Below, piece by piece: positions 9,850-18,041 of a stretch of DNA of 64,000 nt. The DNA comes from Cyclobacteriaceae bacterium (lineage in GTDB: Bacteria > Bacteroidota > Bacteroidia > Cytophagales > Cyclobacteriaceae), in the NCBI GenBank assembly GCA_012033595.1, contig JAAUQL010000014.1, forward strand, positions 1 to 64,000. Direction: 5' to 3'. The notes beneath the pieces are model-generated. The model was not told the origin of the DNA. It searched no databases and worked only from the letters and a program-made list of their open reading frames with translations. The number at the start of each line of letters is the position of its first letter. Position 1 is the stretch's first letter. Position numbers and translations under genes: made by a program.

Positions 9850-10621
9850 AGTATTGTTTACAGCCGCTATGTTCCTGTGTCTTTTCCTTACGGGAATGGC
9901 TCAGGAAAAGTACCAGGTTGTGGATACGCTGGGGATATATGCCGGCGATACCTCTGCCATAGTGCTCAAGCACCCGGGAATTTCTGCCGTGAGCAATCCA
10001 ATTGACACCACAGTACTGAAAAAAAGAACCTTTTCGGGACTGGAGCTGGTGGTGGATTACGGGAAACTTTTACTCTTATGGACAGAATTTGAATCTAAAT
10101 ACGAAGCGGGTATCAATCTAAGGTTTTTCGAAAGGGTGGTATTAGCCGCAGAATTTGGTCATGCAGAGCTAAACCCGCTGCGGGCCTATGACAATGCACT
10201 TTTTTACACCGTCACGGGCAATTATGCCCGCCTGGGCCTCGACTATTACACAGCGTACAATCCCACCAGCTTCTACTATGCTGGTCTGCGCTATGGCATG
10301 GCAGGTTTTGAAGATGCCGGTGCATTCATTATCGACAGTGATTATTGGGAAGATTACCAGGAGGGTTTTGGTTCAAAAAATATTACCGCTACCTGGGGCG
10401 AGGTAATCCTGGGCACGGAGACATTCATTTATTTGGGTAAGAAAGATCCCGATGCCCCATTCAGTCCCTTACTCCTGGGGTGGAAGTTTCGCCTTAGGTT
10501 TATCGGTGAGTTTGAAAATCGGGAAAATCCCCGCATTTATTCTATTCCTGGCTATGGGCGAACCTTCGATAGCATAGTGCCTGCTATCAATTTTTATGTA
10601 AAATATAGAATTGGAAATTGA
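9836..10621 (+). CDS. Secreted or outer-membrane protein, DUF6048-like
   Basis: A 261-residue protein with a signal peptide (MSIIKVLFTAAMFLCLFL, cleavage likely after GMAQ). The internal ATG at 9836 is preferred over the upstream one because it puts this signal peptide at the N-terminus. The mature region has alternating aromatic and hydrophobic segments typical of a small outer-membrane beta-barrel (NYARLGLDYY, FYYAGLRYGMAGF) and ends in a strand (INFYVKYRIGN). It matches my recollection of DUF6048. It overlaps the preceding putative lipoprotein gene by 14 nt in another frame, so the two proteins probably work together in the envelope. Function unknown. Confidence 0.6.
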   Translation: MSIIKVLFTAAMFLCLFLTGMAQEKYQVVDTLGIYAGDTSAIVLKHPGISAVSNPIDTTVLKKRTFSGLELVVDYGKLLLLWTEFESKYEAGINLRFFERVVLAAEFGHAELNPLRAYDNALFYTVTGNYARLGLDYYTAYNPTSFYYAGLRYGMAGFEDAGAFIIDSDYWEDYQEGFGSKNITATWGEVILGTETFIYLGKKDPDAPFSPLLLGWKFRLRFIGEFENRENPRIYSIPGYGRTFDSIVPAINFYVKYRIGN

Positions 10622-10736
10622 ATGTCTTCTCCATTCGTAGTCTGAATACGCCCATAATACCCTTACGTTATTGGTTCTCGGTCATGTTGAATGAGCAGCA
10701 CAGCCATCAATGAACAACCATCAACAAACAATCGCC

Positions 10737-11513
10737 CTACCCATTCAAATCCCAGTCTTTGTTAAGAGCAGCTATGGCGTGGTAGGCGGTGAGGTCAAAA
10801 GATACCGGCACTACCGAGGTGTAATTGTTGGCTATAGCCCATTCGTCGTTGTCTTCTCCATTGTCCTGATGAATAAAACTGCCCGTCAACCAGAAGTATT
10901 GTCTTCCATTGGGATCGATCCTGCGGTCAAATTCTTCCTGCCATTTGGCCCTGGTCTGACGGCAGATTTTTATCCCTTTGATGGCGGCTTTTTGCTTTGG
11001 AGGAAAATTGACATTCAGTGCTACGCCTTTGGGCAAACCATGCGCTAGTACTTGTTCGGCGATTTTCACCACATGCTCCTTTACATGCGAAAAATCTGCG
11101 TCAGCGGCATAGTCGCACAGCGAAAATCCTATTGACGGAATTTCTTCTACGGCGCCTTCAATGGCCGCCGACATGGTACCACTGTATATCACGCTAATGG
11201 AGGTATTGCTTCCGTGGTTGATGCCGCTCACCACCAGGTCGGGTTTGCGTCCTTTCAGTACATAACCTTTGGCGATTTTTACGCAATCGGCCGGAGTCCC
11301 CGAACATTGATAGGAGGTAATGCCTTCGAAATGATCTGTTTTGCTCAACCTGAGCGTATTGCCTATGGTAATGGCGTGCCCCATGCCTGACTGAGGGCCA
11401 TCTGGTGCCACCACAATCACCTCGCCGAGGTCTTTCATCAATTCTATGAGCAATTTTAGGCCGTGGGCAATAATTCCGTCATCATTCGAGACGAGTATCA
11501 GAGGTTTTGACAT
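10737..11513 (-). CDS. surE: 5'/3'-nucleotidase SurE
   Basis: SurE is a metal-dependent phosphatase that removes phosphate from nucleoside monophosphates and is linked to stationary-phase survival. The N-terminal metal-binding motif ILVSNDDG is present, followed by the GPQSGMGHAIT block, the CSGTPADCVKIA block and VVSGINHGSN, all diagnostic. The length of 258 residues is normal. It is a minus-strand gene convergent with the DUF6048-like gene, with about 115 nt of unremarkable DNA between them. Confidence 0.94.
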   Translation of the reverse strand: MSKPLILVSNDDGIIAHGLKLLIELMKDLGEVIVVAPDGPQSGMGHAITIGNTLRLSKTDHFEGITSYQCSGTPADCVKIAKGYVLKGRKPDLVVSGINHGSNTSISVIYSGTMSAAIEGAVEEIPSIGFSLCDYAADADFSHVKEHVVKIAEQVLAHGLPKGVALNVNFPPKQKAAIKGIKICRQTRAKWQEEFDRRIDPNGRQYFWLTGSFIHQDNGEDNDEWAIANNYTSVVPVSFDLTAYHAIAALNKDWDLNG

Positions 11514-11535
11514 ATCTTATGTGCTTTGTGATCAA

Positions 11536-12171
11536 CTAACTATCGAGCAGGGCATTGTAATAAGCGGTGATGCGCACCAAATCGCGCATACTGTCATATT
11601 TGAGTTTGTTTTTTTTGATGTATTGCTTCACCTGCTGTTGGTTTTTCTTAAAAAAAGTCAGCAATTCATTTTTCTTCATATTATAGTTTTGAATTCCGTC
11701 ACGTTCATTAAAAAAATAGTATTTATAATTCAGTCTCGACCTCGATTGGTTATATGGGCTATTTCCGTAGTAGTTGGGGTACGGGTACGAGTTGTACTGT
11801 GGTACTGTCTCGTTTACTATTTCTTCTCGGCAAAGCAGAGACAACTCTCCCTCGTACAACACTTCGAATAGCAACGGCACCTCATAGTTGGCTTGCACCT
11901 GATAGGGAAGCGCATAGAAGTGTCGATAACTTTCAATGGTTTCGTCAAAAATCTCAAAATATAAAATCTTGCGTGCGCTATAGGTTTGAAGCACATTGCG
12001 CACATTTACCTGCACCAGGTCATTTTCTAAATCGTATTTGAGTTTGCCCGTAATGGTATCTTCGGATAAAAGCACCAATTTGCCCGAATGCCATATTTCC
12101 GAAGGAAACTCCTGGCCAAACACCGGAAGGCTCAAAACAAAAACATATAGATATAAAATGCCTTTTTGCAT
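11536..12171 (-). CDS. Secreted hypothetical protein
   Basis: A 211-residue protein with a signal peptide (MQKGILYLYVFVLSLPVFGQ). The mature part starts with a short beta-rich segment (WHSGKLVLLSEDTITGKLKYD), a pattern seen in Bacteroidota proteins annotated only as hypothetical. A Tyr/Asn/Pro-rich linker near residues 120-145 (NSYPYPNYYGNSPYN) follows, and the C-terminal third is lysine-rich and helical (FFKKNQQQVKQYIKKNKLKYD). I do not recognise a named family. It lies 10 nt downstream of ribBA and 22 nt upstream of surE on the same strand, so it may share their transcript. Confidence 0.65.
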   Translation of the reverse strand: MQKGILYLYVFVLSLPVFGQEFPSEIWHSGKLVLLSEDTITGKLKYDLENDLVQVNVRNVLQTYSARKILYFEIFDETIESYRHFYALPYQVQANYEVPLLFEVLYEGELSLLCREEIVNETVPQYNSYPYPNYYGNSPYNQSRSRLNYKYYFFNERDGIQNYNMKKNELLTFFKKNQQQVKQYIKKNKLKYDSMRDLVRITAYYNALLDS

Positions 12172-12181
12172 AGTGATATTG

Positions 12182-13402
12182 TCAATGATGTTTCAGTATA
12201 TCATGACCCATTTTGTCTCTTTTGGTTGTAAGATAACGCAAATTATGCTCGTTTGGTGTAATCTCGATGGCCACGCTTTCTACAATTTCCAAACCGTAGC
12301 CGATAAGGCCTGTACGCTTTTTGGGATTGTTGGTGATCAACTTTATTTTCTTCACACCGATGTCGCGGAGTATTTGGGCACCAATACCATAGTCGCGGTT
12401 GTCCATTTTAAAGCCCAGCTTGTGGTTGGCTTCTACGGTGTCATAGCCTTCTTCCTGAAGCTTGTAGGCCCTCAACTTGTTGAGCAAACCGATACCTCTG
12501 CCTTCCTGGTTCATATACAGCACAACACCTTTTCCGGCCTGGTTTACTATTTCCATAGCGGCATGCAGTTGTGGGCCGCAATCGCACCGGTAAGAACCGA
12601 AAATATCGCCTGTGGCACATGAAGAATGTACCCGAACCAATATGGGCTCTTCTGGTTCCCAGTTACCTTTGATCAGCGCCATGTGTACATCGCCGGTGCT
12701 GGTTTGTTTGTATGCTGCAAGCTTAAAGCTGCCAAACTCCGTCGGCATGTTTACATCGGTCACCTTTTCTATCAGCGATTCTTTGTCGAGGCGATAGGCG
12801 ATCAGGTCTTTGATAGAAACCAGCTTCATATTGTATTTGTCGGCAACCTTGCGCAGGTCTGGCACCCGGGCCATGGTACCGTCTTCGTTCATGATTTCGA
12901 CCAACACACCTCCGGGATAGAAGCCTGCCAGCCGCGCGAAATCTATCGATGCTTCGGTGTGGCCTGCCCGTCGCAGTACCCCGCCCGCCTTGGCTTTAAG
13001 CGGAAAGACGTGCCCGGGTTTGCCCAGGTCATTGGGGTCGGTATTGGGATTTACCAAAGCCTTGATGGTTTTTGACCGGTCTTCGGCAGATATACCGGTG
13101 GTACATCCATGTCCTTTGAGATCCACAGATATGGTAAAGGGGGTTTCGTGAATGGCGGTATTTTTTCCCACCATCAACTCCAGACCCAATTCGTCGCACC
13201 TGGTTTCTATCAGCGAAGCGCATATCAATCCTTTGCCATAGGTGGCCATAAAGTTGATGATCTCCGGAGTGACCACTTCGGCGGCGCAGATAAAGTCCCC
13301 TTCATTTTCCCGGTCTTCGTCATCTACCACTATAATGATTTTCCCTTGCCTGATGTCTTCGATGGCGTCTTCGATCGGGTCTAAAATACTGCTCTTTTTC
13401 AT
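12182..13402 (-). CDS. ribBA: Bifunctional 3,4-dihydroxy-2-butanone-4-phosphate synthase / GTP cyclohydrolase II
   Basis: This 406-residue fusion makes both precursors of riboflavin. The N-terminal RibB half converts ribulose 5-phosphate to the butanone phosphate and shows the acidic motif [11 protein letters not shown] and the [10 protein letters not shown] block. The C-terminal RibA half opens GTP and shows the zinc-binding cysteines in [20 protein letters not shown], the catalytic [12 protein letters not shown] motif, and the terminal GYGLEIVE segment. No FMN riboswitch is evident in the 170 nt upstream. The ATG start (complement of 13400-13402) gives the usual N-terminus. Confidence 0.95.
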   Translation of the reverse strand: MKKSSILDPIEDAIEDIRQGKIIIVVDDEDRENEGDFICAAEVVTPEIINFMATYGKGLICASLIETRCDELGLELMVGKNTAIHETPFTISVDLKGHGCTTGISAEDRSKTIKALVNPNTDPNDLGKPGHVFPLKAKAGGVLRRAGHTEASIDFARLAGFYPGGVLVEIMNEDGTMARVPDLRKVADKYNMKLVSIKDLIAYRLDKESLIEKVTDVNMPTEFGSFKLAAYKQTSTGDVHMALIKGNWEPEEPILVRVHSSCATGDIFGSYRCDCGPQLHAAMEIVNQAGKGVVLYMNQEGRGIGLLNKLRAYKLQEEGYDTVEANHKLGFKMDNRDYGIGAQILRDIGVKKIKLITNNPKKRTGLIGYGLEIVESVAIEITPNEHNLRYLTTKRDKMGHDILKHH

Positions 13403-13526
13403 AACAAATCAGCTTTGATAAGCCTGGCTCCCAACATCAAAATTAATACTTTATATGCATTGGAGCCGAATAAATTTCGAAATAAGGCCAGAGGGCCTAT
13501 TCGTGGTTGGAGGGTTTTGATTTGGT

Positions 13527-13562
13527 AAAAATCGCAGCTGCCAGGTGAGCCTCGCAGCTGCG
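13527..13562 (-). terminator. Intrinsic terminator of the lepB transcript
   Basis: A 9-bp perfect stem, CGCAGCTGC at 13533-13541 and GCAGCTGCG at 13554-13562, with a 12-nt loop. On the minus strand it is followed by ATTTTT. It begins 10 nt after the lepB stop. Confidence 0.8.
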
Positions 13563-13571
13563 GTCAAGGTG

Positions 13572-14672
13572 TCAATGGATCAGGTTAAAAAACCTGCTCC
13601 ACCTGATTTTGTTGATAAAGCTTTCGTTTTTATCCAGGGACAGCCAGATGAAAAATGCTTTGCCCACGATGTGGTCTTCGGGCACAAAACCCCAAAAGCG
13701 CGAATCTTCTGAATTGTGCCTGTTGTCTCCCATCATAAAATAATAGTCTTGTTTGAAGGTGTATTGCGACACTTCTTCTCCATTGACAATCACTTTGTCG
13801 TTTTCAAACCTCACTTCATCGTTGTGTTCATAGTTTTCGATCACGTTTCTGTACAGTGCTATGTTCTTTTCGTTTAGCGTTATGGTAGCCCCTTCTTTTG
13901 GTATCCATATAGGTCCGTAAAAGTCCTCGTTCCACTGAAATAATTGGGTATTTTTTGGATACACCCTTGGGTTTACCTGGTCGGCGCCCATTTTTAGAAT
14001 TTCCACATGCTCTACAAAGGGCAGCTTTTCAAATTCCCCAGCAGTCTCAGGGGTCATATGCGCCAGGTACCCATAGTTGGTGCGTTCGTAGTCGGTGATG
14101 TCATATCCGTTGAAAACCCGATCTTTAATTTCCTGATTGGTGACAATATTGTGTCTAAATTCCATTTTCTCCGGGTTTTCCAGCGCAACTCCGTTGATGT
14201 AAACCTGGGTATCCACTACCTTGAGTGAGTCACCGGGTGTGCCGACGCAGCGCTTAATATAATTGGTTTTAAGATCGACCGGATATTCCAGTTCCGGCGG
14301 GTAATTAAACACCACTACATCATTTTGCTTCACCGAAGAGAAGCCGGGCAGCCTGTATTGTGGCAGTTGGATCCAGTCGACGTACGATGGAATGTCTGTT
14401 CCCCAGATTTTTTGGTGCGTGAGGGGTACCTGAAGCGGGGTCTTTGGCGTTCTTGGGCCATAGTGAATCTTGCTTACAAACAAAAAGTCGCCAACCAGGA
14501 GCGATTTTTCCATTGAGGGGGTGGGAATGGTAAAGGCCTCCAAGAACAACCACCTGATAATGGTGGCAGCAATTACGGCAAAAAGTATGGCATCTGCCCA
14601 CTCCCTTGCCGCTGATTTTTGCTTTTTATCTTCCTTGTCGGAAGGTGCTTTTTTAAAAAAATCTAAGTTCAT
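13572..14672 (-). CDS. lepB: Signal peptidase I
   Basis: Signal peptidase I cleaves Sec and Tat signal peptides at the outer face of the cytoplasmic membrane using a Ser-Lys dyad. The protein has an N-terminal membrane segment (WADAILFAVIAATIIRWLFL), the catalytic Ser in PTPSMEKSLLVGDF, the Lys in NYIKRCVGTPGD, and the C-terminal box GDNRHNSEDSRFWGFV. At 366 residues it has the large insertion between boxes that is usual in Bacteroidota. It is the last gene of the parA-parB-DUF5683-dapB-lepB cluster, with its own putative promoter and a terminator right after. Confidence 0.95.
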   Translation of the reverse strand: MNLDFFKKAPSDKEDKKQKSAAREWADAILFAVIAATIIRWLFLEAFTIPTPSMEKSLLVGDFLFVSKIHYGPRTPKTPLQVPLTHQKIWGTDIPSYVDWIQLPQYRLPGFSSVKQNDVVVFNYPPELEYPVDLKTNYIKRCVGTPGDSLKVVDTQVYINGVALENPEKMEFRHNIVTNQEIKDRVFNGYDITDYERTNYGYLAHMTPETAGEFEKLPFVEHVEILKMGADQVNPRVYPKNTQLFQWNEDFYGPIWIPKEGATITLNEKNIALYRNVIENYEHNDEVRFENDKVIVNGEEVSQYTFKQDYYFMMGDNRHNSEDSRFWGFVPEDHIVGKAFFIWLSLDKNESFINKIRWSRFFNLIH

Positions 14673-14693
14673 TTTGTCTTTAATTTATGCGCA

Positions 14694-14701
14694 CAAATTT
14701 A
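14694..14701 (-). promoter_or_regulatory. Putative -7 element upstream of lepB
   Basis: On the minus strand the sequence is TAAATTTG, matching TAnnTTTG, 22 nt before the lepB ATG. It lies in the 50-nt gap between dapB and lepB. No good -33 TTG is seen, so lepB may also be read from the upstream genes. Confidence 0.4.
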
Positions 14702-14722
14702 ATTGAATAACTGAGCGGAGTC

Positions 14723-15439
14723 CTAAAACTTCATAAAATCCTGCATAGATAAAACGCCCTTTTTGTCCAGTATCCATTCGGCGACCAATACGGCTCCCAG
14801 GGCAAACCCGGTTCGGCTTTTGGCAGTGTGCTTAATCTGGATATCATCGACATCGGAGGTATATTTGATAATGTGAGTCCCCGGTACGTCGGGTTCCCTC
14901 AAAGAAATGATCGGCACCACATTTTTTTCTTCACTGGTTTCATTGATCCATTTGCTTTTAGACGAAAGGTTGTTGATAAGACCTTCGGCCAATGTAATGG
15001 CCGTTCCGCTGGGCGAATCGAGCTTTTCGGTATGGTGTATTTCTATCAGTTCTGTTTTGTAGCCTGGTTGCTGTTCCATCATCCGGGCCAATATTTCATT
15101 GAGTTTAAAAAACAAATTAACGCCCAGACTAAAATTGGATGCATAAAAAAACGCACCGTTGTGTTTAATGCACAGTTCATCGAGTTCGGCTTTCCGATCC
15201 AGCCATCCGGTGGTGCCGCTTATCACCGGTATATTGTGTGTGATGCAATAGCTTATATTGTCAAATGCAGCATCGGGCTGGCTGAATTCAATGGCTACGT
15301 CTATGTTTTTGCTATCGATGAATTTGAGTGCCTGGGTATTGTTGATATTTATCTTATGTGCAATGGTATGTCCACGTTCTTCGGCAATTTCTTCTATGGC
15401 TTTTCCCATTTTGCCGTATCCTAATATCAATACTTTCAT
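14723..15439 (-). CDS. dapB: 4-hydroxy-tetrahydrodipicolinate reductase
   Basis: DapB reduces 4-hydroxy-tetrahydrodipicolinate with NAD(P)H in lysine and diaminopimelate synthesis, supplying cell-wall precursor. The N-terminal nucleotide-binding motif GYGKMGKAI, the catalytic block HHTEKLDSPSGTA and the YTSDVDDIQIKHTA segment are present. The length, 238 residues, is on the short side but usual in Bacteroidota. The start overlaps the DUF5683 stop by one base, so it is part of the parA-to-lepB operon. Confidence 0.94.
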   Translation of the reverse strand: MKVLILGYGKMGKAIEEIAEERGHTIAHKININNTQALKFIDSKNIDVAIEFSQPDAAFDNISYCITHNIPVISGTTGWLDRKAELDELCIKHNGAFFYASNFSLGVNLFFKLNEILARMMEQQPGYKTELIEIHHTEKLDSPSGTAITLAEGLINNLSSKSKWINETSEEKNVVPIISLREPDVPGTHIIKYTSDVDDIQIKHTAKSRTGFALGAVLVAEWILDKKGVLSMQDFMKF

Positions 15440-16043
15440 TAGTTAAATTTAAGTTTTAATGATAATCCAATAACGTTTGTGTTCATGGCGGTTTGGCCCA
15501 CACTTGGCTCCAGGTGAAGGGTAAGGTCGTCTTCTATGGTGAATTCCGCCAAATGGGCATCAACGTGCGCATCTACAATATTCACCACATAGAGTAATGC
15601 AGCGCCGATCATGAGCAGGTCGCGATTGCGACGCCAGTAGTCAACCGCCCTTTGGTACACTTTGATGTCCAGGTTAGGATCGAAAGGTTGTGTTCTGTCA
15701 TCTTGGTCAATTATGGCGATCAGCCCGTCGCGATATTGTTTGTAGAGCTGATTATTGTAATTGATATAATAGCCGACGATCAGCCCTCCTCCATAGATGA
15801 TGGGGATTTTCCAATATTTATTGTTGTAAGCCTGCCCAAGACCAGGCAAGGCGGCAGATAGGAGAGCGGCTTTATTTGGACGATTCTCGAGGTATCGGGA
15901 ATCACTTCTATCTTTTGGCCACTAGCTATCAGGCTGCTGTCTTGCGAGATCACTGATGCATTATCGGTGCTTTTTTGCCCTAAAGCGGCCAAAACAGAGG
16001 TAATGATAAAGAAGGTACATATGATTATCCCCTTAAATCCCAT
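15439..16043 (-). CDS. DUF5683 domain-containing membrane protein (frameshifted)
   Basis: After correction this is about 201 residues: a signal or membrane segment at the N-terminus (IIICTFFIITSVLAALGQ), a low-complexity stretch, then the conserved block ALPGLGQAYNNKYWKIPIIYGG with membrane segments (LIVGYYINYNNQ; LLMIGAALLYVVNIVDAHVDAHL), diagnostic of DUF5683. The frame breaks at the T-run 15875-15877; adding one base restores NKAALLSAALPGLG. It lies between parB and dapB, its usual place in Bacteroidota. Function unknown. Confidence 0.85.
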
Positions 16044-16048
16044 TTTAA

Positions 16049-16960
16049 TTAAACGTCGAGAATTTCAATTATTCTATTTAAATCTTCGTGTGAAAGGTAT
16101 GGAATTTTGATAAAACCTTTGTTGTTCTGGTCGTTTTGGATATTTACCCTGCTGCCAAAATGCGATGAAAGTTTGTCTTGCATCTGTTTTAATTCGTATG
16201 TAAGCGTGGGTTTGGCCTGGGTTGCTTTGTCTTCCTGGCCGGCTTCGGGGCTTTTCAGGTTCTTTGCCAGTTCTTCCACTTTTCGCACAGAGAGATCATC
16301 CTTGACAATGCGATGAAAGATGTCAAGTTGCTGATCTACGTTCTCAATATTGACCAGAGCCCGGGCATGGCCCATACCCAATTTGCCGTCACGAATAGCT
16401 GCCTGTATGTCCGGGGGCAGCTTGAGCAGGCGGAGATAATTGGTAACGGTCGATCGCTTTTTTCCCACGCGGTCTCCGAGGTCTTCCTGGCGTAGCTCAC
16501 ACTCTGAGAGGAGGCGTTGGTAGCTCAGGGCAATTTCCATGGCATTCAGGTTTTCACGCTGAATATTTTCTATGAGTGCCATTTCCAGCATTTGCTGGTC
16601 GTTGGCGGTGCGTACATAAGCCGGCACGCGCAGCAATCCGGCAAGTTTGGAAGCGTGAAAGCGACGTTCACCTGAGATCAACTGATATTTTCTTTCTGAT
16701 AATTTACGAACGGTAATGGGTTGTATGATGCCCTGTACCTTGATCGACTCAGCCAGTTCGGCCAGAGCTTCTTCGTCAAATTGAGTTCGGGGCTGAAAAG
16801 GGTTCACTTCAATATTGAGCAAATCGATTTCATTGATGGTGTTGACCGGGTTGACCTCGGGCATCAGCTTTTCGGGATGAGAAGAGGCAGGCGCATCGTC
16901 TAAAAGCGCTCCCAATCCACGACCCAATGCATTTCTTCTTTTTGATTTATTGTCAGACAT
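16049..16960 (-). CDS. parB: Chromosome partitioning protein ParB
   Basis: ParB is the CTP-dependent DNA clamp that loads at parS sites and partners ParA in origin segregation. The 303-residue protein has the N-terminal GRGLGALLDD motif, the CTP-binding ParB/Srx fold with PFQPRTQFDEEALAELAESI, the GERRFHASKLAGL box, an HTH region (RVGKKRSTVTNYLRLLKLP), and a C-terminal dimerisation domain. It begins 5 nt after the parA stop. I did not find a parS palindrome in the window. Confidence 0.95.
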   Translation of the reverse strand: MSDNKSKRRNALGRGLGALLDDAPASSHPEKLMPEVNPVNTINEIDLLNIEVNPFQPRTQFDEEALAELAESIKVQGIIQPITVRKLSERKYQLISGERRFHASKLAGLLRVPAYVRTANDQQMLEMALIENIQRENLNAMEIALSYQRLLSECELRQEDLGDRVGKKRSTVTNYLRLLKLPPDIQAAIRDGKLGMGHARALVNIENVDQQLDIFHRIVKDDLSVRKVEELAKNLKSPEAGQEDKATQAKPTLTYELKQMQDKLSSHFGSRVNIQNDQNNKGFIKIPYLSHEDLNRIIEILDV

Positions 16961-16965
16961 TGTAA

Positions 16966-17738
16966 TTATTTCAAAAGGTTATTGTTGGCCAAAATTTCCT
17001 TTGCCAGGTTCAGGTAGCTGATGGCTCCTTTGCTTTCGGCATCATGGGCTATGGCAGGCAAACCAAAGCTGGGGGATTCGCTGAGTTTAATGTTTCTGGG
17101 AATGAGCGTATTGAATACCAGGTTTTTAAAATGCGTTTGCACTTCTTCTACCACCTGGTTTGAAAGCCGTAGCCGCACGTCGTACATCGTGAGCAATATC
17201 CCTTCTATCTCCAACGTAGTATTGAGCCTCGATTGTATTATTTTAATGGTGTTCAACAGTTTGCCTAGCCCTTCGAGCGCGAAGTACTCGCACTGCACAG
17301 GCACCATTACGGAGTCTGCGGCGGTGAGGGCATTGATGGTGATGAGACCCAGGGATGGTGAGCAGTCGATAATGATAAAATCATATTCGTCTTTAATCGG
17401 CTCCAGGGCTTTTTCATTTTGCCTTCCCGGTTTTCGATGTTCACCATTTCTATTTCGGCGCCTACCAGGTCTATATGCGAAGGCAGTACATAGAGATAGT
17501 CAATCTCTGTTTCCAAAATACAGCCTTTTACCTCTATGCCATCTACCATGCACTCATAGATGCTGTTTTGCACTTCTTTGGGGCTGTGGCCTACTCCTGA
17601 AGTGGCATTGGCCTGCGGATCTGCATCGACAATCAGCGTTTTGTACTCCAAAGCCGCCAAACTTGCACATAAGTTTATGGCCGAGGTTGTCTTTCCAACT
17701 CCACCTTTTTGATTTGCGACTGCAATGATTTTACCCAT
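16966..17738 (-). CDS. parA: Chromosome partitioning ATPase ParA (Soj) (frameshifted)
   Basis: ParA is a Walker-type ATPase that moves ParB-parS complexes over the nucleoid. The deviant Walker A motif [13 protein letters not shown] is at the N-terminus. The frame breaks at the T-run 17417-17420 (A-run on the coding strand); adding one base restores [20 protein letters not shown], including the Walker B Asp, and joins to [14 protein letters not shown]. The corrected length is about 257 residues, normal for Soj. It is the first gene of the parA-parB-DUF5683-dapB-lepB order, with a long leader of roughly 140 nt behind a TAnnTTTG element. Confidence 0.94.
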
Positions 17739-17885
17739 TTTTAGAAGTTCAAGTCAATTTGATTAAGAAAAGTGCAAGTGCATCCAAAAAATAAATTCGT
17801 TGATTTATTGACCGCCAGTTGAGCTGTTGGTATGCTACTTCAGTTCGTTTTTTGTTTACGCATCTGGCTTACGCCAAATGTGTCG

Positions 17886-17893
17886 CAAAGATA
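17886..17893 (-). promoter_or_regulatory. Putative -7 promoter element of the parA operon
   Basis: The minus strand reads TATCTTTG, matching TAnnTTTG and followed by CG, a common context. It would give a leader of roughly 140 nt before the parA start. The noncoding stretch 17739-18041 holds this element and the yidC terminator, and no gene. Confidence 0.5.
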
Positions 17894-17979
17894 AAAGTTT
17901 AATTTGTAATTAAGACATTTAATGTTTTTACAATTTTGGGGGAGGAAGATCACTCAAAGAAGACATCAATTGGCAACGC

Positions 17980-18015
17980 AAAAAAAATCACCAATGGCAT
18001 CCCATGGTGATTTTT
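17980..18015 (-). terminator. Intrinsic terminator of the pyrG-yidC operon
   Basis: An 11-bp stem, AAAAATCACCA pairing with TGGTGATTTTT, lies about 26 nt downstream of the yidC stop. On the minus strand it ends in a run of T. It is A/T-flanked and could also work in the other direction. Confidence 0.8.
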
Positions 18016-18041
18016 GATCTGAGCCATCTTCAGTTGCGCTT

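Noticed and set aside
10710-11048. Plus-strand open frame opposite surE
   Set aside because: It is the reverse complement of the well-supported surE gene.
12626-13075. A 149-residue plus-strand open frame inside ribBA
   Set aside because: It lies antisense to a clear ribBA gene, matches no family and has no start context; it is a shadow frame.
13403-13526. FMN riboswitch upstream of ribBA
   Set aside because: The sequence before the ribBA start has none of the conserved RFN element segments that I can recognise.
16049-17893. A parS site near parAB
   Set aside because: I looked for the TGTTTCACGTGAAACA-type palindrome and its variants in and around the genes and saw none; absence in this window says nothing about the genome.
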